Assembly: GCA_000403215.2 (NCBI GenBank)
Contig: KE159540.1
Span: forward strand, 17,382-81,381
Direction: 5' to 3'
Origin: Lachnospiraceae bacterium A4
GTDB lineage: Bacteria; Bacillota; Clostridia; Lachnospirales; Lachnospiraceae
Length of the DNA stretch: 64,000 bases
The translations under genes were made by a program, and so were the position numbers. Under the pieces are notes generated by a model, which saw only the letters and a program-made list of their open reading frames with translations, was not told the origin of the DNA and did not search any database. Shown here piece after piece: positions 59,445 through 64,000 of this stretch (position 1 is the first letter of the stretch; each line of letters begins with the position of its first letter).

Positions 59445-59867
59445 ATGACTATCATCAACTTGCGCGACTTTTACTACTGGTACACCCAGGACGAATATAT
59501 GGAAGTTACTGACGATGTGGCCGAGGCGCTCCGGGCCAGCGTCCGCTGTGAAGCGGCCTACCAGCGGCGGCTCTCCCGCCACAAGGCGCAGTATTCGCTG
59601 GACTGCGATGACGGCATCGAGTATTCCGCCTGCCTGCGCGAGCTCACCCCGGACGAGGTGCTGGAGCTCAAGGAGCGGTTCTGCCGTCTGTGGAACGCGC
59701 TGAACAGTCTGCCCCCGGCCCAGGGCCGCCGGGTGGATGCCTGCATCATCCTCGGCAAGAGCTTTTCCGAGGTGGCGCTGGCCGAGGGCGTTGACGAAAG
59801 CGCGGTGCGGCGGGCCGTGGAGCGCGGGCTGGAGAACATGAAAAAGTTTTTGAAAAATTCCCGCTGA
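59445..59867 (+). CDS. sigma-70 family (region 4) factor of the ICE
   Basis: A 140-residue protein: FYYWYTQDEYMEVTDDVAEA, LRASVRCEAAYQRRLSRHKA, then a region-4 helix-turn-helix (RRVDACIILGKSFSEVALAE, GVDESAVRRAVERGLENMKK). Small sigma-like proteins of this kind near the integrase end of Tn916/Tn1549-type elements activate transfer or excision genes. The start at 59445 follows TGGAGG; a longer upstream frame would run through the palindrome and is rejected. Confidence 0.8.
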   Translation: MTIINLRDFYYWYTQDEYMEVTDDVAEALRASVRCEAAYQRRLSRHKAQYSLDCDDGIEYSACLRELTPDEVLELKERFCRLWNALNSLPPAQGRRVDACIILGKSFSEVALAEGVDESAVRRAVERGLENMKKFLKNSR

Positions 59868-60292
59868 ACCAGTCCGAAAACCATCCAAAAATGTCTCGGT
59901 ATATGAGAGGAAGTTTTTTCTTCTCCACAACTGAATAGCGGGCGGCCCCGAGTGAACGCGGGGAGCCGGGCGGCGGGTGCGCGGTGACTTCTCCCACGGG
60001 AGGATGAGCGACCAACACCACCGCCGCGAGTGGGGAGCTTGCCAGCCCCACGGCCACAATCCGCGAAGGGCAAGCTGGCCGCTTGCCGCTTGGGGCTGCC
60101 GCACAAAACAAGGGAACGCCGGGCCGCTACCTGCTGTCTTTTGACGGGCCAAACATACGGGCCCGGCGTTTCCTCTTTCAAACAAGTTTGAGACAATTTG
60201 TCCCAAGATGGGGACAGGCCAAAGGGCAGCACTTTCGCAGTGCTGTCCTTTCGCGTTTCCCCACAACCCAAAACGCAAAAGGAGGTTTTGCC
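59868..60292. other. GC-rich structured noncoding region
   Basis: About 420 bases with no convincing gene. It holds several GC hairpins, for example GTGGGG/CCCCAC around 60036-60057 and GCAAGC-TGGCC-GCTTGC at about 60068-60090, and palindrome copy 8. It may be a regulatory leader, an origin, or the site of a decayed small gene. Confidence 0.45.
60190..60204. repeat. ICE palindrome copy 8
   Basis: GAGACAATTTGTCCC, two bases off the consensus, noncoding. Confidence 0.65.
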
Positions 60293-60559
60293 GTGAGACT
60301 GACCGCACAGGAGCTGGAACAAATGAAAAGCGTGGACATCGGCGCGGTGAGCGCGGATGCGCTGGCTGACGTGAGCGGTATGGCCTTTGACCGCACCCTC
60401 CCCCGGGAGGAGCGGCTGGCTCGGTTTGTGAAACGGGCCGTCAATCCGTACTGCTTTAGCGTGGGCGGCGTGGGCGTGAAAATCGAGTTTGCCGAGGGCG
60501 GCCCCTCCCTCCAGGATACGCTGACCGCCTTTCTTATCCGGCAAAAGAGCGGGCTGTAA
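60293..60559 (+). CDS. small ICE protein (DUF6870-like)
   Basis: An 88-residue protein starting at GTG after AAAAGGAGG: LTAQELEQMKSVDIGAVSAD, RTLPREERLARFVKRAVNPY, then a strand pair. It lies between the sigma factor and the recombinase in this ICE type. The function is unknown; it might be a directionality factor by position only. Confidence 0.65.
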   Translation: MRLTAQELEQMKSVDIGAVSADALADVSGMAFDRTLPREERLARFVKRAVNPYCFSVGGVGVKIEFAEGGPSLQDTLTAFLIRQKSGL

Positions 60560-60585
60560 CTGCTGTTGCGGCCTGCTCCCACTTC

Positions 60586-60600
60586 GAGACAAAATGTCCC
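60586..60600. repeat. ICE palindrome copy 9
   Basis: GAGACAAAATGTCCC, 76 bases before the recombinase start, noncoding. Confidence 0.75.
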
Positions 60601-60675
60601 GAGGCATCGGCATCCTTGTCGATACCCCGGAACAGAGTTATAATATAAGTGTAATGTGATAGGGAAGGAGGAACA

Positions 60676-62361
60676 ATGGCACGAACAAAAAACAGAGGAT
60701 ATCAGCAGACTTTGACCCCTACCTATACGGCCCGGCTCTGGAAAATGGGCGGCTACATCCGGCTTTCCCGAGAGGATTTACAGAAAATCAACCGGGGGCT
60801 TGACGATAGCAACAGCGTGAAAAACCAGCGCGACATTCTCAATGATTTTCACTTCAACCATGCGGAAGAGTTTGAAAGCTACACCGAGTATGTGGATGAC
60901 GGACACACGGGAACCGATACGGAACGTGAAAGTTTCCAGCGGCTCTTGGGGGATGTAATGAGCGGGAAAATCAACTGCGTTGTGGTGAAAGACCTTTCCC
61001 GTTTCGCCCGGAATTATAGCGATGCCGGAAGTCTGATTGATAACCTTTTTGTGCAGATGGGCATCCGCTTTATCAGCTTGGCCGAGGGTGTGGATAGCTA
61101 CCTAAACCCGGATAGCGTGAACAGCATCATCGTTCCGATAACAAATGTGATGAATGACCAGTATTGTTATCAGACCTCAAAGAAAATCCGGCAGGTTTTT
61201 GATTATAAGCGGCGCAACGGCCAGTACATCGGCTCTTTTGCTCCCTACGGCTACATAAAAGACCCCAAAGACAAACACCAGCTAATCGTTGACCCGGAGG
61301 CCGCTGAAATCGTTAAGAAGATTTACGAGCTGTGTCTGCAAGGAACCACCAAACATGCGATTGTGCTTTATCTGAACGAACACGACATACCCAGCCCCAC
61401 GGCATACCGGATAGAAAAGGGCCTGCCCTATTCCCCCGCCGTGGCCGACAATCCCATGTGGGGAAACAAGATTGTCAATGACATTCTGAAAAATCCCATT
61501 TATACCGGGGATTTGGTGCAGGGCCGCCGCCGGGTGAAAAGCTACAAGGTACACCAGATAGAGGCTGTGCCGGAGGAAGAATGGGTGCGCGTCCCCGATA
61601 CCCACGAGGCAATCATCACCCACGAAACCTTTGACCGGGTGCAGGCTCTCCTGCTCCGGGATACCCGGACGACCCCAAAGGGCCGGGAGCTCCATTTGTT
61701 CAGCGGCTTTCTGAAATGTGCCGACTGCGGGAAATCCGTCACCCGGAGCCAGAGCGGGAAAAATGTATATTATGCCTGCTCCACCTACAAGAACCGCTCC
61801 CGGACGGCCTGCACCATGCACTCTATCAAGCACAACCGTTTAGAGGCCGCCGTTCTGTTCGCTATTCAGTATCAAGTAAGCACCGCCGTTTCTTATTCGG
61901 AAATAGTAACCCGTATCAATGCGGCCCCGCTGAAAAAAAGTCAATCCCACCGCCTTAATGACCAGATAGCCGCAAAGGAAAAGGAATTGACGAAAATCAC
62001 CCGCTACAAGCAGTCACTGTATCAAGACTGGAAAGACGGGGAAATCACCCAGCAGGAATACCGGGAAATGAAAGCCGATTATGAACGGCAGGCCGCTGGG
62101 CTCTCGGATTTGCTGGCCCGGCTGACGGCTGAACGGAAAGAGCTCTTAAACGGCGTTGACCAGCAGCATCCTGCGCTGGTAGCTTTTGCAAAATATCAGA
62201 ACATCGAAAAGCTGACCCGCGAAATTCTGATTGAGCTGGTAGACCATATCAAGGTTTACGAAAACGGCAATATCAGCGTTCACTTTAAGTTTGCGGACGA
62301 GTTCCGCAAGATTGCCGAGTACATTGAAATCAACACCACTGACACCGCAGAGGCGGGCTGA
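60676..62361 (+). CDS. large serine recombinase (ICE integrase)
   Basis: A 561-residue recombinase: resolvase domain with the nucleophile serine in GGYIRLSREDLQKINRG (about residue 29), DLSRFARNYSDAGSLIDNLF as the arginine block, then APYGYIKDPKDKHQLIVDPE. A zinc ribbon (LKCADCGKSVTRSQSGKNVY ... SRTACTMH) and a coiled coil follow. It is diverged from the recombinase at 29444, so each belongs to its own element. It marks the right end of the ICE, which closes within about 60 bases of its stop. Confidence 0.9.
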   Translation: MARTKNRGYQQTLTPTYTARLWKMGGYIRLSREDLQKINRGLDDSNSVKNQRDILNDFHFNHAEEFESYTEYVDDGHTGTDTERESFQRLLGDVMSGKINCVVVKDLSRFARNYSDAGSLIDNLFVQMGIRFISLAEGVDSYLNPDSVNSIIVPITNVMNDQYCYQTSKKIRQVFDYKRRNGQYIGSFAPYGYIKDPKDKHQLIVDPEAAEIVKKIYELCLQGTTKHAIVLYLNEHDIPSPTAYRIEKGLPYSPAVADNPMWGNKIVNDILKNPIYTGDLVQGRRRVKSYKVHQIEAVPEEEWVRVPDTHEAIITHETFDRVQALLLRDTRTTPKGRELHLFSGFLKCADCGKSVTRSQSGKNVYYACSTYKNRSRTACTMHSIKHNRLEAAVLFAIQYQVSTAVSYSEIVTRINAAPLKKSQSHRLNDQIAAKEKELTKITRYKQSLYQDWKDGEITQQEYREMKADYERQAAGLSDLLARLTAERKELLNGVDQQHPALVAFAKYQNIEKLTREILIELVDHIKVYENGNISVHFKFADEFRKIAEYIEINTTDTAEAG

Positions 62362-62389
62362 CCCCCGCCAAAGCATGAAATCCTTTTGA

Positions 62390-62596
<207 letters not shown>

Positions 62597-62617
62597 ATGT
62601 CAGATTCCTCTAAAGGC

Positions 62618-62655
62618 TTGTATTTTAGCAGGAATTTCCATCTGCTAAAATACAA
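62618..62655. repeat. 14-bp perfect inverted repeat next to the reductase break
   Basis: TTGTATTTTAGCAG (62618-62631) and its exact complement (62642-62655) surround ten bases. The repeat lies between the broken reductase and the second tnpV, and may belong to the end of the remnant element. Confidence 0.6.
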
Positions 62656-62775
62656 CATATGCGGCTGGCTCATTTGTGGTGAATGGAAACTTGCAGATGT
62701 TGTGGTAAAGGAAGAAGGTGATAATCTTTTTATTCGTATCTGTAAACAGTTTAGAACAAAGAAAGGCGGTTGTAT

Positions 62776-63129
62776 ATGGAGATTACTTACCATTGGGAAG
62801 GAGATTATCAGATTCCCAACCTCAAACTTTCGGATACAACGGAGTATCAGATTGGGAAGTATGGAAGAATGAGGAAGCGTTTTTTAGAAGAAAACCACAG
62901 GGGCATTTATTCGTATATGATTTTGTCGGAAACCTTATGGAAACATCTTGCGGAAATAGATGAGGAATGTAATGAGATGATGGACAGGCTTGTGGGGCAG
63001 ATGGCAAAGAAAGAGGGTGTGATGGAGCAGTTAAAATCTGATGACTGGCTATGTTGGCTTCAGAAGATGAACAGCATCAGGAGCAGGGCGGAGGAAGTAG
63101 TGCTGCACGATCTGATATATTCCCTTTAG
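62776..63129 (+). CDS. tnpV: TnpV-family protein, second copy
   Basis: A 117-residue protein: YHWEGDYQIPNLKLSDTTEY, QIGKYGRMRKRFLEENHRGI, RSRAEEVVLHDLIYSL. It is clearly related to the copy at 20029 but diverged, so it came from another transposon. No recombinase accompanies it here; this is probably an element remnant. GAAAGGCGG precedes the ATG. Confidence 0.7.
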   Translation: MEITYHWEGDYQIPNLKLSDTTEYQIGKYGRMRKRFLEENHRGIYSYMILSETLWKHLAEIDEECNEMMDRLVGQMAKKEGVMEQLKSDDWLCWLQKMNSIRSRAEEVVLHDLIYSL

Positions 63130-63177
63130 TGTTGTTTGGATTTTAAGTTTTGTAGCAGGAGGCAGTCAAGGGGCTTT

Positions 63178-64000
63178 TTACAGCCCCTTGTTTATAATTT
63201 CCCAATAACCTGTTTTATTAGAGCCGACACGCTTAATTAAATATTTTTCCTTTAATGCTTTAATTGCTCGGTCAATCGTGCTTTTCCCAAAAGAAGTTTC
63301 TTTCTGCAATTCCATTTTGGTAATTCTTGGTTTTTTCCTTATTGCAGCTAAAACAGCCTGCTCGGGAGAGGAGATATTTATTGCCCCATTTATTATCTCA
63401 TTTATTACCCCATCCGTTTCATTTATTACCCCATTCCGAATTGTGGCATTGAGCATAAAGGCGTTATCATGGTACTCAGGAGCAGGAAGCCCGGCTGCCG
63501 CCATTTCATTAAACATACGGTCAATGCCTTCGCCAAATTCCTGCACATAATCATATTCGTGGAGGAAGCGGGCAATGTTTGGGTTGCGGGAGAAGTGAAC
63601 GGTGCGGAGATTATTCAGACGCACAATTCCGGGCAGGATGCCGGGACTCTCAACCGTAATCCGGTCATCAAACATTTTAATTTGTATATCGGTTCCCTTA
63701 ATACTGTAATCACGGTGGGCGACGGAGTTAATGATTATTTCTTTCCAGACAAATTCAGGGTATTCAGGCGTTGTATGGAAAAGACCGTCTGCGCCAAGCT
63801 TTGTGTGTTCTTTAACTTGGCTGCGTACAAAGTCGAGAGAACTGCGAACCATATCGAGAATACGACCTTCAAACATTTCATCCTTAATGACATTCATTTC
63901 GGTTCCAACCTTGGCTTCTATGCCGTCATATCGAATAAAACGCACCCTTGCCCTTTTGAAGAAGCGCTGCGGATTTTTGCCAAATAATAAAATGGCAGCG
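63178..64000 (-). CDS. RecG-like / AlbA_2 ATP-binding transcriptional regulator, 3' part
   Basis: The reverse-strand frame stays open to the window end (AAILLFGKNPQRFFKRARVR is encoded at 63946-64000), so the gene begins outside. Visible blocks are YPEFVWKEIIINSVAHRDYS and IKMFDDRITVESPGILPGIV, the HATPase_c_4 part of RecG-like helicase-related regulators. A C-terminal winged helix follows (KPRITKMELQKETSFGKSTI). A methionine at 63945 is internal, not the start. Such proteins (AlbA_2 plus HATPase) are common in gut Clostridia; their role is regulatory but unclear. Confidence 0.8.
   Translation of the reverse strand, partial: AAILLFGKNPQRFFKRARVRFIRYDGIEAKVGTEMNVIKDEMFEGRILDMVRSSLDFVRSQVKEHTKLGADGLFHTTPEYPEFVWKEIIINSVAHRDYSIKGTDIQIKMFDDRITVESPGILPGIVRLNNLRTVHFSRNPNIARFLHEYDYVQEFGEGIDRMFNEMAAAGLPAPEYHDNAFMLNATIRNGVINETDGVINEIINGAINISSPEQAVLAAIRKKPRITKMELQKETSFGKSTIDRAIKALKEKYLIKRVGSNKTGYWEIINKGL

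Noticed and set aside
59280-60308. 342-residue reverse-strand frame covering the sigma factor and the GC-rich gap
   Set aside because: Low-complexity, Arg/Pro-rich sequence from GC-biased DNA, opposite a recognisable sigma-factor gene.

Overview
The window looks like accessory DNA from a gut Clostridia bacterium, probably Lachnospiraceae. The evidence is gene content (PBSX/skin-like phage structural genes, TnpV, MobA/MobL, CD1107/CD1108-type conjugation genes), strong GGAGG ribosome binding sites and nested mobile elements of the kind common in that group. No housekeeping region is present. The only trace of ordinary chromosome is a truncated aldo/keto reductase start at 62420.

Layout. (1) 1-17.9 kb: late region of a contractile-tailed prophage. 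It runs from an ArpU-like regulator through an unusual cargo cassette (SSF transporter, two PAPS-reductase-like enzymes, two ParB-like proteins; the last two resemble IbrA/IbrB) to terminase, portal, MuF-JAB, XkdF protease, capsid, connectors, sheath and tube. It stops abruptly after the tube gene. (2) 18.0-19.5 kb: one reverse-strand gene of a family I associate with multi-copy occurrence but cannot assign a function. (3) about 19.6-31.2 kb: a mobilizable transposon (XRE, TnpV, RepA-like, DUF3847, MobL relaxase, CHC2 zinc finger, VapE-like helicase, TnpW, large serine recombinase). Its cargo is a blasticidin-S/cytidine deaminase and a metallo-beta-lactamase-fold protein, and it carries a cluster of palindromic TTATCCGAGATAA repeats. 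(4) about 31.2-62.4 kb: a GC-rich integrative conjugative element (ICE) of the Tn1549/CTn type. Its left part is lost: it begins inside a Maff2 gene. It continues with VirB6-like, SpoVG-like, two DNA methylases, PrgI, VirB4, C40 peptidase, DUF4315, DUF4366, MobC, relaxase, regulators, sigma factor and serine recombinase. (5) 62.4-64 kb: truncated aldo/keto reductase, a second TnpV, and the 3' part of a RecG-like ATP-binding regulator.

The ICE is itself invaded three times. A group II intron (38692-41252) interrupts the C40 peptidase; splicing would restore the reading frame. A complete Tn7-like transposon (41333-50480; tnsA, tnsB, tnsC, tniQ/tnsD) lies four bases after that gene's stop codon. 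It has TGTC...GACA ends, multiple TnsB-type sites and a 5-bp GGAGG target duplication that duplicates the Shine-Dalgarno of the next ICE gene. It carries a two-gene cargo including an AAA ATPase with a HEPN-like tail. An AT-rich two-gene island with an HNH-like protein (53.1-55.0 kb) separates mobC from the relaxase. Nine copies of a GGGACAAAATGTCCC palindrome are scattered over the ICE only; three lie in coding sequence, all in the same frame, encoding GQNVPK.

The best candidates for undescribed biology are the phage SSF/PAPS/ParB cassette, the Tn7-like element that uses an ICE gene end as its site together with its ATPase cargo, the ICE palindromes, and the HNH island. Function calls rest on motif recognition by eye; no database search was run.
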